Made by a program: the position numbers and the translations under genes
The notes under the pieces: model-generated
Database searches by the model: none
Told to the model about the DNA's origin: nothing
Seen by the model: only the letters and a program-made list of their open reading frames with translations
Source: Flexibacter flexilis DSM 6793
GTDB lineage: Bacteria; Bacteroidota; Bacteroidia; Cytophagales; Flexibacteraceae
Assembly: GCF_900112255.1 (NCBI RefSeq)
Contig: NZ_FOLE01000002.1
Location: 503,854 to 567,853, forward strand
Direction of reading: 5' to 3'
DNA: 64,000 nucleotides
In this document: positions 35,375 to 44,245 of the stretch, in pieces
Layout of the letters: each line of letters begins with the position of its first letter
Position numbering within the stretch: position 1 is the stretch's first letter

Positions 35375-36799
35375 CTAAAAATGAAGTTGTACACAAGTAA
35401 GCACTTCGCCCGCACGCTTAAATACGCGATTGTTTTCTACTGAATAAAGCGGTCGGTTGCTGTATTGCACCGAGATTTTGGCGTTGTGGCCGTCTATCAA
35501 AAAGTTGGTGCCAAGGTCGTAAAAAGTGCCTTTCTGTGCCAATGCGTCCAAGTTTTTGACGGCGTACGTTACATAAGGCTGCAAGCGTACTTTTTCGCTG
35601 AATTTGGGCAAAAGCAAACCCGCTTGCGTGTACCACACTTTGCCCGTACCCAACAAATACTTAGCATTTCCAAAACCTTCTTTGGCGATTGCACCTTTAA
35701 AGTTGGGGTCGGCTACGCCTGCGTTCATCACGGCAGTAGTCCGCAAATAATTTGGCCCAAAATTATAGTTGTAAAGTACTGAATATAAGTTAAAAGACAT
35801 GGGATTTGATTTTTTACCAAAAGGCAATTCCATGAACAAATCCGCTGCCCAAATCTTAATGTCGTGGCTACGCGTTTGGTCTGCGGTGGGTTGCGACATC
35901 GTGCCATCTTGGTTGGTATAAAAACCCGCGCCCACATTGAGCATTTTCTTTTTACCCAAATAAGAACTTGTCGTAAATGGATTTTGGCGCGTTTCCTTGT
36001 CCAAAAACTGATAGTCCACGTAGCCCGCAAACGAGGGTTTTCCGCCCTGATTGTTGTCCACTGCCCCACCGCCAACGGTTGGTTTTAGGTTGGTGGCAAA
36101 TGGTTTGTTGGCATTGAATCGAAACAAAAAACGGTTCCATTCGCCATGCGCAAAAATACCGAACTGGCGCGAAAACTGGTCGGAAACCTCAATGGTATTA
36201 AAGTTAAAAACTGGCGTGTCCAGCGTCAGCAATCGCCACGCACTGGCACTACTCAAACGGCTTACGCCATTCCAACTATGCAAACCAATGCCCGAATACA
36301 GCACAAAAGGATTTGCTTTTTGCGTTTGTTCGTTGAGTGCAGGAACGATAGTAAACTGATTATAAACATCATGGAAAAAGAAAGGAGCTTTTTTACCTGC
36401 GCCGTTCGTGCCCGTGCCTGTACCGCCACCCGAAATAAAAGACTGATTGTTTGTCCCCATTTGGATATAAAGCAAATAGCGCGTAGAAAGGTGCATGGTT
36501 GCAAAAATACGCATACGACGAATGCCCACGTCGTAAGTGGTGGCTTGCGGCACGCCGTTTACCATCGTGCCTGGGTTGTTTTCGATGACGCGCGTCCAGA
36601 GCTGACTACCAAAACCCAGTTTGGCGTAAAGCGTTCCTTCCGAGTTAAACTTAAATTTGAGTTCGGGCACTGGCTTAGCCGCAGGCTTGGGACTTGGCGG
36701 CGGTGTGGCCACAGAATCTTTGGGCGTTTGTGCCAGCAGCGGCCATGCGCCGCAAAGCAGATGCGCACCCAGTAGGGTTATTTTTTGGGTAAAATTCAT
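35375..36799 (-). CDS. Outer-membrane porin-like channel of the dicarboxylate operon
   Basis: The protein has 474 residues with a signal peptide (about 1-24, AWPLLAQ) and a Pro/Lys-rich linker. The mature part has long alternating beta strands and the pattern GFGSQLWTRVIENNPG and YDVGIRRMRIFATMHL, which resembles the phosphate-selective porin O/P-like (OprP/porin) superfamily. It is the first gene of the transporter operon, 149 bp downstream of the sensor kinase gene. It probably admits the organic acid carried by the two inner-membrane transporters. Confidence 0.75.
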   Translation of the reverse strand: MNFTQKITLLGAHLLCGAWPLLAQTPKDSVATPPPSPKPAAKPVPELKFKFNSEGTLYAKLGFGSQLWTRVIENNPGTMVNGVPQATTYDVGIRRMRIFATMHLSTRYLLYIQMGTNNQSFISGGGTGTGTNGAGKKAPFFFHDVYNQFTIVPALNEQTQKANPFVLYSGIGLHSWNGVSRLSSASAWRLLTLDTPVFNFNTIEVSDQFSRQFGIFAHGEWNRFLFRFNANKPFATNLKPTVGGGAVDNNQGGKPSFAGYVDYQFLDKETRQNPFTTSSYLGKKKMLNVGAGFYTNQDGTMSQPTADQTRSHDIKIWAADLFMELPFGKKSNPMSFNLYSVLYNYNFGPNYLRTTAVMNAGVADPNFKGAIAKEGFGNAKYLLGTGKVWYTQAGLLLPKFSEKVRLQPYVTYAVKNLDALAQKGTFYDLGTNFLIDGHNAKISVQYSNRPLYSVENNRVFKRAGEVLTCVQLHF

Positions 36800-36948
36800 T
36801 TGGTGTAAAGGTTTGTATATTTTAAGTAATAGTTTGAGGTACTTATTTTATGCAAACTAAAAAATGAATTTTGAAGAAACTTTGAAGAAACTTTGAACTG
36901 AATTTGAAATTTCAAACGATTGCACAAACCGCCTCCAAAAACACATTG

Positions 36949-38199
36949 TTATTGTAGTTTTATGCGGATTGTGTGCCAAGAATCGGCGTATTGATAGCTA
37001 ATTTCTTGCCCATAGATTTCTGTTATTTTCCTGACGATGGCAAGGCCAATGCCCACCGATTTCACGTTGTTGTTACCTTTCCGAAAACGCCCGAAAAGGT
37101 CTTCGGTCGGCAGCAACGGCGCATCGCCCGTGTTGCGAATCAGTAGCAATTGGGGCAACAGTTTTACTTCTATCGTGCCGCCGTCTTGGTTGTGTTTGAG
37201 GGCATTAGAAAAAAGATTATTCAACAAAATGCGATACAATTCGGCACTACAAGCCACCGACACGCCGTCGGTGATTTGCGCCTGAATACGAATTTCGCGC
37301 ATTTCGGCCAACTCCTCAAACGCACTAATCGTTTCGTGTACCAAGCCCGACAAATCCAGTGATTCGGTGCGCGAGTACTCATAATTTTCGAGTTTGGCCA
37401 ACAACACCAAGCCTTCATTTATTTTGGAAAGCCGTTGCAACTGCTCGTTGATGGACGTAATTTTGAGCAATTGTTCTTCCGTCAGGTCGGTTTGCATGAG
37501 CAATTCTAATTTGCTTTTTATCACCGCAATCGGCGTTTGTAGCTCGTGCGAGGCATTTTCCGAAAACTCCTTGAGCACTTTGTATTCCTTTTTGGCTTTT
37601 TCGGCCATCGTGGCCAAAAACCGCTGTAACTCGTCAAACTCGTGCGTACTGGTTTGTTCCAAACGGATTTTTTCTTCTTTGTGTACGGCAAAATTGCGCA
37701 TCGCTTGCAAAGTGCTATAAAACGGCGCGAGAATATAGCCCGAAAGAATTTCGCTGGAAATAATTACAATGGCCAACAAAAAAATAAACGTCCAAGCAAA
37801 CACCAACAAAATCCCTTCCCAATAAATCGTATATGGACTGATAATGAACGTGTTGGACGTAACAAGTGCATACCGCGAGCCGATGGCGTGCAGCGTGGTT
37901 ACGGCAATGTTTTGGGTGCTATCTTGCAATTGCGGATTCCAACGCAGCCTTTTTTTGACAATTTCTTTCGGCCAATTGGCGGGCTGTTTGTCCAAAAACT
38001 GATGCGAAACATTTGGCTGCACGAAAGGCTTTTGCGCCGCCAAATCTGCCGCTACTTTGGCGTTGAGCTTGCGAAGTTTGCCGATGGCTGTTTGCATGGT
38101 GCTGCGCTCTAAGGCCACATATTCGATGGAAAAACCAACCACCAAAATCACCAAAGAAATCACCGCGTAAGCAACCGTATATTTGTAGTTGAGGCGCAT
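36949..38199 (-). CDS. Two-component sensor histidine kinase
   Basis: The protein has 416 residues. There are two membrane spans (about 9-27 and 128-154) enclosing an about 100-residue sensor region. The dimerisation box contains NASHELQTPIAVIKSKLE with the phospho-acceptor His, and the catalytic part has the N box ILLNNLFSNALKHNQDGG and the G box GIGLAIVRKI. Extracytoplasmic sensing is likely. The response regulator gene is 2 bp upstream, and the porin-MHS-DctA genes lie just downstream on the same strand, so organic acids are the probable signal. Confidence 0.9.
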   Translation of the reverse strand: MRLNYKYTVAYAVISLVILVVGFSIEYVALERSTMQTAIGKLRKLNAKVAADLAAQKPFVQPNVSHQFLDKQPANWPKEIVKKRLRWNPQLQDSTQNIAVTTLHAIGSRYALVTSNTFIISPYTIYWEGILLVFAWTFIFLLAIVIISSEILSGYILAPFYSTLQAMRNFAVHKEEKIRLEQTSTHEFDELQRFLATMAEKAKKEYKVLKEFSENASHELQTPIAVIKSKLELLMQTDLTEEQLLKITSINEQLQRLSKINEGLVLLAKLENYEYSRTESLDLSGLVHETISAFEELAEMREIRIQAQITDGVSVACSAELYRILLNNLFSNALKHNQDGGTIEVKLLPQLLLIRNTGDAPLLPTEDLFGRFRKGNNNVKSVGIGLAIVRKITEIYGQEISYQYADSWHTIRIKLQ

Positions 38200-38201
38200 G
38201 A

Positions 38202-38876
38202 CTAAGAACTCATTTTATAACCCAGTCCGTAAATGGTTTTGATATAATCTTCGCCGCCTGCGTCGGTGATTTTCTTGCGCAAATTTTTTACGTGCTGATA
38301 CACAAAATCAAAATTGTCGAGATTGTCGGTATAGTCGCCCCACAGGTGCGAGGCGATGGCCTGCCGCGACAACACCCGATTCAGGTTGTTAAGAAAATAA
38401 ATAAGCAAATTCACTTCCTTGCGCGTGAGCACGAGCAGCACTTCTTTTACGCGCACTTCCAACGAAAGCGTATCCACCACTATTTCGTTAAACTCAATCA
38501 GGCGCGAGGCGCGTTTGGCCGTGCGGCGTGTTACGGCTTTGATACGCGAATACAATTCGGGCAACGGAAACGGCTTGGTGATGTAGTCGTCTGCGCCTTC
38601 GTCCAAGCCCAACAGTTTGAAATCCAGTGAGTTTTTGGCCGAAATGATAATTACGTTACAGTCGTAGCCTTCTTTTTTGATGAGTTTGAGCAACTGAATC
38701 CCGTTGCCGTCGGGGAGCATAATGTCGAGAATAACACAATCGTAACTGTACAACATGAGTTTTTCGCGAGCTTGGTCAAAGCTCATGGCGCGTTCGCAAA
38801 TGTTGTTTTCGTGTGTGAGATAATCACACATACTTTCCAGCAATTCTTGGTTGTCTTCGACCAGCAATAGTTTCAT
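38202..38876 (-). CDS. OmpR-family response regulator
   Basis: The protein has 224 residues. The receiver domain has the acidic pair VEDNQE, phospho-acceptor Asp in VILDIMLPDGNG, and Lys in YITKPFPLPEL. The C-terminal winged helix shows LTRKEVNLLIYFLNNLNRVLSR and IKTIYGLGYKM. It is the partner of the kinase gene 2 bp downstream and the first gene of the five-gene minus-strand block. Confidence 0.93.
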   Translation of the reverse strand: MKLLLVEDNQELLESMCDYLTHENNICERAMSFDQAREKLMLYSYDCVILDIMLPDGNGIQLLKLIKKEGYDCNVIIISAKNSLDFKLLGLDEGADDYITKPFPLPELYSRIKAVTRRTAKRASRLIEFNEIVVDTLSLEVRVKEVLLVLTRKEVNLLIYFLNNLNRVLSRQAIASHLWGDYTDNLDNFDFVYQHVKNLRKKITDAGGEDYIKTIYGLGYKMSS

Positions 38877-39033
38877 TTTGTGTGGTAAAATTTGGTGGAT
38901 AATGCCTCATTTTGAAGCGAAAACAACAATATTAACACATATTCCCACCAAAAAAAATCTGATTGTGCATTTTATCTGTGGCCGAATCTGCAGGTATTGG
39001 CCGAGCGTAGCGGCGGTTTATGGCTGTTTTTTC

Positions 39034-39041
39034 TACCTTTG
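39034..39041 (+). promoter_or_regulatory. Predicted -7 box for hemF
   Basis: TACCTTTG matches TAnnTTTG exactly and lies 48 bp upstream of the hemF ATG. No TTG is found at the usual spacing, so the call is tentative. Confidence 0.35.
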
Positions 39042-39089
39042 GGCAAATATTTTTGATTTAAGAAATAACATTCAATCCCTTTTGATAAA

Positions 39090-39983
39090 ATGACCAAAGA
39101 ACAAATTGCCGATTGGTTTGCAGACCTACAAAGCCGTATTTGTGCCGCCATTGAGCAGGCCGACGGAAGCGGAAAATTTGAAGCGGAACACTGGCAGCGC
39201 GAAGGCGGCGGCGGCGGAAGGTCGCGCGTACTACAAAACGGAACTGTTCTGGAAAAAGCAGGCGTAGGTTTTTCGGCGGTGCATGGCACTTTGCCCGAAA
39301 ATATCCAAAACGCGTTGCGTGTCTCGGACAATCGTTTTTTTGCCACGGGCGTTTCCATCGTGATGCACCCGCGCAGTCCGTTTGTTCCGATTATTCACAA
39401 AAATGTGCGTTATTTTGAACTACAAGACGGCACTTGTTGGTTCGGTGGCGGCATTGACCTTACGCCGCACTACATCAACGACGAGGACGCGCGTTATTTT
39501 CATAGCCAACTCAAAGCCGTTTGCGACCGCCACGACGAAAACTATTATTTAAACTTCAAAACGTGGGCAGACGAATATTTTTTCATTAAGCACCGCAACG
39601 AAACGCGCGGCATCGGGGGCATTTTCTTCGACCGCCTCACCCCTACTTCCACACATTCCAAAGAACAACTTTGGGCGTTTGTGCAAGATGTCGGCAACAC
39701 GTTCGCGCCTGTGTATTCGCATCTTATCCAAAAAAATAAAGATTTGCCGTACACGGAAGCGCACAAACATTGGCAAGGCGTGCGTAGGTCGCGGTACGTG
39801 GAGTTTAATTTGGTCTATGACAAAGGCACAAAATTTGGCCTCGACACCAATGGCCGCACCGAGTCGATACTAATGAGTATGCCGCCACAAGCCATTTGGC
39901 CTTACGATTATCATCCTGCCCCACACAGCCCCGAAGCCGAAACCCTCGCCAAGTTGGTAAAAGGCATTCATTGGGCGGAATAA
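39090..39983 (+). CDS. hemF: Oxygen-dependent coproporphyrinogen III oxidase
   Basis: The protein has 297 residues, the family length. Signatures are VLEKAGVGFSAVHG, HPRSPFVPIIHKNVRYFEL, CWFGGGIDLTPHYI, HRNETRGIGGIFFD and VEFNLVYDKGTKFGL with SMPPQAIWPYDY. It decarboxylates two propionate groups of coproporphyrinogen III with oxygen to give protoporphyrinogen IX in haem synthesis. Start ATG at 39090 is good. It stands alone and ends at a long palindrome. Confidence 0.95.
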   Translation: MTKEQIADWFADLQSRICAAIEQADGSGKFEAEHWQREGGGGGRSRVLQNGTVLEKAGVGFSAVHGTLPENIQNALRVSDNRFFATGVSIVMHPRSPFVPIIHKNVRYFELQDGTCWFGGGIDLTPHYINDEDARYFHSQLKAVCDRHDENYYLNFKTWADEYFFIKHRNETRGIGGIFFDRLTPTSTHSKEQLWAFVQDVGNTFAPVYSHLIQKNKDLPYTEAHKHWQGVRRSRYVEFNLVYDKGTKFGLDTNGRTESILMSMPPQAIWPYDYHPAPHSPEAETLAKLVKGIHWAE

Positions 39984-39988
39984 AGATT

Positions 39989-40031
39989 TTATCACACGCC
40001 CCATAAAATAAGCTTATGGGGCGTGTGATAA
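39989..40031. terminator. Eighteen-base-pair perfect palindrome between convergent genes
   Basis: The arms at 39989-40006 and 40014-40031 are perfect 18-base complements (core ACACGCCCC/GGGGCGTGT) around a 7-base loop. There is no long T run, but the stem is strong enough to stop both hemF and the facing gene. Confidence 0.65.
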
Positions 40032-40056
40032 ACAAGCACTAAAGAAGAGCTTTGCA

Positions 40057-40299
40057 TTACATTTTCTTGCAAGCTGCCGTACAATTATGTTCTTTTTCTC
40101 CATGCACATAAACACAATGCCCCTCATCGTGGCAGGCCTGCGTGCAAACGTGAGATTTTTCTTGTGTTTTAACAGGCATTTTAGCCGTTTTAACTTTCAT
40201 TTTTTTAGATTTAGTTTGTTGCTTTGGGGTTTCATTTTGAGCAAAAGCACCAATACAAATACTTGCGACAAGGGCCATAGACCACATTACATTTTTCAT
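40057..40299 (-). CDS. Small secreted Cys/His-rich protein, possible metal binder
   Basis: The protein has 80 residues and a signal peptide (about 1-20, ICIGAFAQ). A Lys-rich linker leads to a C-terminal core with two similar halves, HVCTQACHDEGHC and HNCTAACKK, separated by YVHGEKE. Five Cys and five His sit within about 29 residues, which suggests metal binding (zinc or copper) or a disulfide-stabilised fold. The CTQACH piece also looks like a CxxxCH haem motif, but a single such motif does not prove it. Similar short peptides occur across Cytophagales and have no assigned function. Confidence 0.65.
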   Translation of the reverse strand: MKNVMWSMALVASICIGAFAQNETPKQQTKSKKMKVKTAKMPVKTQEKSHVCTQACHDEGHCVYVHGEKEHNCTAACKKM

Positions 40300-40382
40300 G
40301 GTAAAATCGTTTTAATGTGAAATAAACTATTTTACTATTTAGTCGCAGTTACACGCCAATCCTGACATTTTTTTTTCAATAA

Positions 40383-40420
40383 AACGAAAAAAGCCCGCAA
40401 TCCGAACTTCGAGCTTTTTG
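40383..40420 (-). terminator. Likely terminator after the L,D-transpeptidase gene
   Basis: The arms AAAAAAGC (40387-40394) and GCTTTTT (40413-40419) form a short stem. The T run follows on the minus strand, 16 bp after the stop. Confidence 0.5.
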
Positions 40421-40434
40421 GGGGCTAAATAATG

Positions 40435-40947
40435 TTATGGTTTTATTCGGATAGGAGTTCCGACGCGTACAGACTCGTATAACTCGTCCATTTCGGCATC
40501 CGTAACGGCAATACAACCATTCGTCCAATTATACCAACGCTGAAATTTCCCCACAAAACCCAATCCATTCCGAAGGCCATGTATTTTTACCTGCCCTCCT
40601 GCCCTTTTATTTTGTTTGCGGGCATTTTTGGTGTCGGCTTTATTGGGATAAGAAATTCCTAAATTTTTGTGATAACCACTTTTAGGGTTTTTGTCATTGA
40701 TAAAATACAACCCTTCTGGCGTGCGTTCGTCTCCTTCAAACGTCTTTTTTCCGACAGGATTTGCACCAAACGATACAATATACGTCTTCATTGGCTGCTG
40801 GCCAGCAAAAACAAGCAGCTTATGCTGGGATTTATAAACAACCAAACTATCTACGGAAGCGGTTTTAGGCAACTTTTTTTCGGGATAGAAATAATAACCG
40901 CTAAGGCCTACAAGCAAGACAACTACAAGCACCGTACTTAATTTCAT
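40435..40947 (-). CDS. L,D-transpeptidase (YkuD domain)
   Basis: The protein has 170 residues with an N-terminal membrane anchor (about 4-22, VLVVVLLVGLSGYYFY). The YkuD active site is KIHGLRNG with HGL, then NWTNGCIAVTDAEMDELYE carrying the catalytic Cys in the GC motif. It could form or edit 3-3 crosslinks or attach proteins to peptidoglycan in the periplasm. It follows the nitroreductase gene by 6 bp. The role is only known at family level. Confidence 0.88.
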   Translation of the reverse strand: MKLSTVLVVVLLVGLSGYYFYPEKKLPKTASVDSLVVYKSQHKLLVFAGQQPMKTYIVSFGANPVGKKTFEGDERTPEGLYFINDKNPKSGYHKNLGISYPNKADTKNARKQNKRAGGQVKIHGLRNGLGFVGKFQRWYNWTNGCIAVTDAEMDELYESVRVGTPIRIKP

Positions 40948-40953
40948 GAGCCA

Positions 40954-41589
40954 TTATTTTATTTCTTTTACCATCATGGCTGCGCTTTTGCGAATTTTCT
41001 TTTGCGTGCTACGCCAGTCTTTGGCCTCATCGCGGTAGCCCAACGGCAGCAGCAACACACTGCGCAAACGCTGCTGGTCAAAGCCCAATAGCGAGTCTAA
41101 AGCCTGCGCATCAAACCCTTCCATCGGCGTTGCATCTACTTTTTCGATGGCAGCGGCAGCAATACACAATCCCAAAGCGAGATAAGCCTGCTTTGCCGTA
41201 TGATGATAATTTTCGTCGGCGGGCTGATTCGGATACGAATTGAGCATCGCGTTACGATATTTTTGCAAATTATCCGAGTCGCCCCCCAATTCCGTCACGG
41301 CCACATCGAAAGCCTCGTGTATGCGTTCGGGTGTATAAGTGTCCCACACGGCGAATACGAGCAAGTGCGAACAAGCCACAATCGGCTGTTGTCGGTAGGC
41401 AATCGGAAATATTTTTTCTTTTAACTCTTTATTGCTAATTATCAGAATTTCAAAAGGTTGTAAACCATTAGAGGTTGGGGCAAGCCGAGCCGCTTCCACG
41501 ATGTTGTGTATTTTTTCGTCGGGAACAACCTCGCCATTCATAAATTTTGGCGCGTACCGCCACCACAAATCACTGATGAAAGAAGACAT
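40954..41589 (-). CDS. Nitroreductase family NAD(P)H oxidoreductase
   Basis: The protein has 211 residues. The FMN-binding pattern is RYAPKFMNGE... then AARLAPTSNGLQPFEILII with R and S/N contacts to flavin, and GFDAQALDSLLGFD toward the C-terminus. It reduces nitro groups or quinones with NAD(P)H using FMN as cofactor. It is upstream of and close to the L,D-transpeptidase gene (6-bp gap). I see no functional link between them. Confidence 0.85.
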   Translation of the reverse strand: MSSFISDLWWRYAPKFMNGEVVPDEKIHNIVEAARLAPTSNGLQPFEILIISNKELKEKIFPIAYRQQPIVACSHLLVFAVWDTYTPERIHEAFDVAVTELGGDSDNLQKYRNAMLNSYPNQPADENYHHTAKQAYLALGLCIAAAAIEKVDATPMEGFDAQALDSLLGFDQQRLRSVLLLPLGYRDEAKDWRSTQKKIRKSAAMMVKEIK

Positions 41590-41667
41590 AATTTATTGTA
41601 TAGGTTAGAGGTATAATGAAGTTAATATCACTTCTATGCTATTAACTTTATTACTCCCCAAACAGTT

Positions 41668-42654
41668 CTATTTTTCGCGCCCCATGAGCCACTGTACAAA
41701 ATCCAGAAGTTCTTGTTTAGCCACATCAGCTACTTGCACTTGCGCCAAAGCCGCAAAGCCTGCATCAAAGTAAAATTGGATTTTTTCTTGCGTTTTTTCT
41801 TTGATATTCAATTGATTATAAATATCTGTAACGGCTGCCACTTTTTCGTTTTTTTCAAAATTTTGTAGCGTAAGCCAATGTGTAAGCGTTTGTTTTTGTG
41901 TCGGGTCGGCAGTGTTTAGAGCCTCCAGCAACAAAAATGTTTTTTTGTTGGCCACGATGTCGCCACCCACAAATTTCCCGAATTTGGCACTGTCGCCGTA
42001 CACATCCAGCAAATCATCGGTAAGTTGAAACCCAATGCCTATGAGCGTGCCAAACTCACGCATACGGATTTGGTCTTGTTCGCTTGCGCCAGCCGCCAAC
42101 GCGCCCAGTTCCAAACTAAAACCCAACAAAACCGCCGTTTTCAGGCGTATCATTTCGATGTATTCGGCTTGCGAAACACTGGCTTTGTGTTCAAAATTCA
42201 TGTCCAGTTGTTGGCCTTCGCACACTTCGGCAGCACATTTACTAAACAGTGTAAGGGCTTTATGTAGCTGATTGGCAGGCAAATGCAACATCATTTCGTA
42301 GGCTTTGACCAGCATCACATCACCCGACAGAATGGCTACATTTGTATTCCAATGTTCGTGTACGGTAGCTTTGCCGCGTCGCAATGGCGCGTTGTCCATG
42401 ATGTCGTCGTGCATCAGCGTAAAATTATGAAACACTTCTACGGCCATCGCGGGCATTAGCACGGTTTTATAATCTTTTTCCCAAAGTCTGTACGAAAGCA
42501 ATGTGAGCAACGGACGCAGGCGTTTGCCGCCCAAATTCATCAAATAACGAATCGGTTCGTAAAGTTCGGGTGGATTTTGGCCGTATTCCAGCCCCTGAAA
42601 AGATTGCTCGAGTTGGTCTAATAGCGGTTGAAACGAAAGTTTTGGTGTTGTCAT
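41668..42654 (-). CDS. Polyprenyl diphosphate synthase
   Basis: The protein has 328 residues. The two aspartate-rich motifs are LMHDDIMDNAPLRRG (first, DDxxD) and QLTDDLLDVYGD (second). The start GGKRLRPLLTLLSY is the conserved isopentenyl diphosphate region. It elongates allylic diphosphates; chain length cannot be fixed from sequence, and farnesyl, geranylgeranyl or octaprenyl are possible. It could supply the geranylgeranyl unit for the crt operon. A terminator of frr lies upstream. Confidence 0.9.
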   Translation of the reverse strand: MTTPKLSFQPLLDQLEQSFQGLEYGQNPPELYEPIRYLMNLGGKRLRPLLTLLSYRLWEKDYKTVLMPAMAVEVFHNFTLMHDDIMDNAPLRRGKATVHEHWNTNVAILSGDVMLVKAYEMMLHLPANQLHKALTLFSKCAAEVCEGQQLDMNFEHKASVSQAEYIEMIRLKTAVLLGFSLELGALAAGASEQDQIRMREFGTLIGIGFQLTDDLLDVYGDSAKFGKFVGGDIVANKKTFLLLEALNTADPTQKQTLTHWLTLQNFEKNEKVAAVTDIYNQLNIKEKTQEKIQFYFDAGFAALAQVQVADVAKQELLDFVQWLMGREK

Positions 42655-42675
42655 GGCGCAAATATGGGATTATAA

Positions 42676-42728
42676 CAAAACAACAGCTTTACCGTCGGGA
42701 ATGTTCGTACTCGGCGATAAAGCTGTTG
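42676..42728 (-). terminator. Terminator after frr
   Basis: The arms CAACAGCTTTACCG (42681-42694) and CGATAAAGCTGTTG (42715-42728) pair with one mismatch, followed on the minus strand by TTTTGTT. Confidence 0.75.
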
Positions 42729-42759
42729 CAGCAATATTTTTTATTAAAAAAAACAACTA

Positions 42760-43320
42760 TTAAACGGTCATGATTTCGGCTTCTTTGGCCGCTACCAATT
42801 GATCCACTTTGGTAATGTAGTTGTCGGTAAGCGTTTGCGTTTTTTCTTCTGCATTTTTCACGTCGTCTTCCGAAGCACCTTCTTTCAACAACTTACGCAA
42901 AGATTCGTTGATTTCTTTACGCACGTTGCGCACGCGCACTTTGCCCGCTTCAGCTTCCACTTTCACTTGTTTCACCAAGTCGCGGCGACGCTCTTCGGTC
43001 ATTGGCGGAATGCTCAAACGCACGATTTCGCCGTCGTTTTGTGGGTTTAGGCCCAAGTCGCTATTTTTAATAGCTTTTTCTATTTCAGTGATAAGTTTTT
43101 TCTCAAATGGCTTAATGGCGATGGTACGCGCATCAGGCGTAGTGATGCTCGAAGCCTGCGAAAGCGGAGTAGGAACGCCGTAATAGTCCACTGTCAGGCC
43201 ATCAAGCATAGCAGGCGAGGCTTTGCCCGCACGAATTTTATTAAACTCTACAGCCGTATGTTTCAGAGACTTTTCCATCATCTCTTTGGCTTCATCTAAA
43301 TAAAACTTAATTTCTTCCAT
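42760..43320 (-). CDS. frr: Ribosome recycling factor
   Basis: The protein has 186 residues, the normal length. Signatures are EFNKIRAGKASPAMLDGLTVDYYG and the hinge-region RAGKASP, plus IRLSIPP-like VRLSIPPMTEERRRDLVKQVK and VRNVRKEINESLRKL. RRF works with EF-G to split ribosomes after termination. No tsf or pyrH gene precedes it in the window, so the usual synteny is not present here. Confidence 0.96.
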   Translation of the reverse strand: MEEIKFYLDEAKEMMEKSLKHTAVEFNKIRAGKASPAMLDGLTVDYYGVPTPLSQASSITTPDARTIAIKPFEKKLITEIEKAIKNSDLGLNPQNDGEIVRLSIPPMTEERRRDLVKQVKVEAEAGKVRVRNVRKEINESLRKLLKEGASEDDVKNAEEKTQTLTDNYITKVDQLVAAKEAEIMTV

Positions 43321-43430
43321 TGTCTTATTATTGTAAATAAATTCTGTTGGTGCAAACTGTGCGCACGCTGCAAAGCACGCGCCGCAATTGGGTTGCGAAA
43401 ATATCGTAATTTCGGCAAAAGCCCAAACGT

Positions 43431-44075
43431 TTATTTGCTATATTTTTGTTTGATAAACTGCACGATAGGCGGCATAACCGACACTACCACAATGCCTAAG
43501 GCAATAAAAGTAACATTGTTTTTAATCCATTCTACCGAACCCAAAAAGTAGCCGCCAAGCAAAAACAAAGCCACCCACACGAAACCGCCAATCACATTAA
43601 ACGATAAGAATTTGCCATAATTCATTTCGCTAATGCCCGCCACAAACGGCGCGAAGGTGCGCACAATCGGCACAAAACGCGCGTAAATAATGGTTTTTCC
43701 GCCGTGTTTTTCGTAAAAAGCGTGCGTTTGCTCCACGTATTCTTTTTTGATAAAACGATAATTTCGGGAAAGAATCGTGTTGCCGAGCGTTTTGCCAACG
43801 ATATAGTTAAGTGTGTCGCCCAAGAAAGCCGCCACAAACAAAAGGCCAATTAAAGCCCAGATATTCAGCGGATTGCCATCGCGTGCGGCAAACATTCCCG
43901 CGACAAATAGCAGCGAATCACCTGGTAAAAATGGCATCACTACCACGCCCGTTTCCACAAAAATAATCAGAAACAAAATAAGGTACGTCCAAGTACCGTA
44001 GTCCAAAAGAATTTGGTCTAAATGTTTATCTAAGTGCAAAAAAAGGTCAATAAATTCTTTCAGAACGTCTAACAT
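43431..44075 (-). CDS. DedA family (VTT domain) membrane protein
   Basis: The protein has 214 residues with about five membrane segments. The hallmark is ETGVVVMPFLPGDSLLFVAGMFAA and ARFVPIVRTFAPFVAGISEM, as in the SNARE-associated DedA/VTT group with re-entrant loops. DedA proteins take part in undecaprenyl phosphate or phosphatidylethanolamine flipping and in proton-gradient homeostasis. It has its own consensus promoter. Confidence 0.92.
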   Translation of the reverse strand: MLDVLKEFIDLFLHLDKHLDQILLDYGTWTYLILFLIIFVETGVVVMPFLPGDSLLFVAGMFAARDGNPLNIWALIGLLFVAAFLGDTLNYIVGKTLGNTILSRNYRFIKKEYVEQTHAFYEKHGGKTIIYARFVPIVRTFAPFVAGISEMNYGKFLSFNVIGGFVWVALFLLGGYFLGSVEWIKNNVTFIALGIVVVSVMPPIVQFIKQKYSK

Positions 44076-44118
44076 TGGAGCAATTATGCTTTAAAAATGA
44101 AAAAATCGGACAATGTGG

Positions 44119-44148
44119 CAAATGTAAAGTTTTTTGCGCACAGCCCAA
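44119..44148 (-). promoter_or_regulatory. Promoter of the DedA gene
   Basis: On the minus strand, TTG (44146-44148), a 19-base spacer and TACATTTG (44119-44126) match the consensus. It lies 43 bp upstream of the ATG. Confidence 0.55.
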
Positions 44149-44188
44149 CACCTCACCGATTTTTTTACGATTTGGTAATATTTTCTCC

Positions 44189-44224
44189 AAAAAAAAGACT
44201 TCACCTTTCGGCAAAGTCTTTTTT
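44189..44224 (-). terminator. Terminator after the M43 metalloprotease gene
   Basis: The arms AAAAAGACT and AGTCTTTTT pair around a short loop, and a T run follows on the minus strand. It lies about 21 bp after the stop of the metalloprotease gene. Confidence 0.75.
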
Positions 44225-44245
44225 GAAATATAATGACATTCAGAT

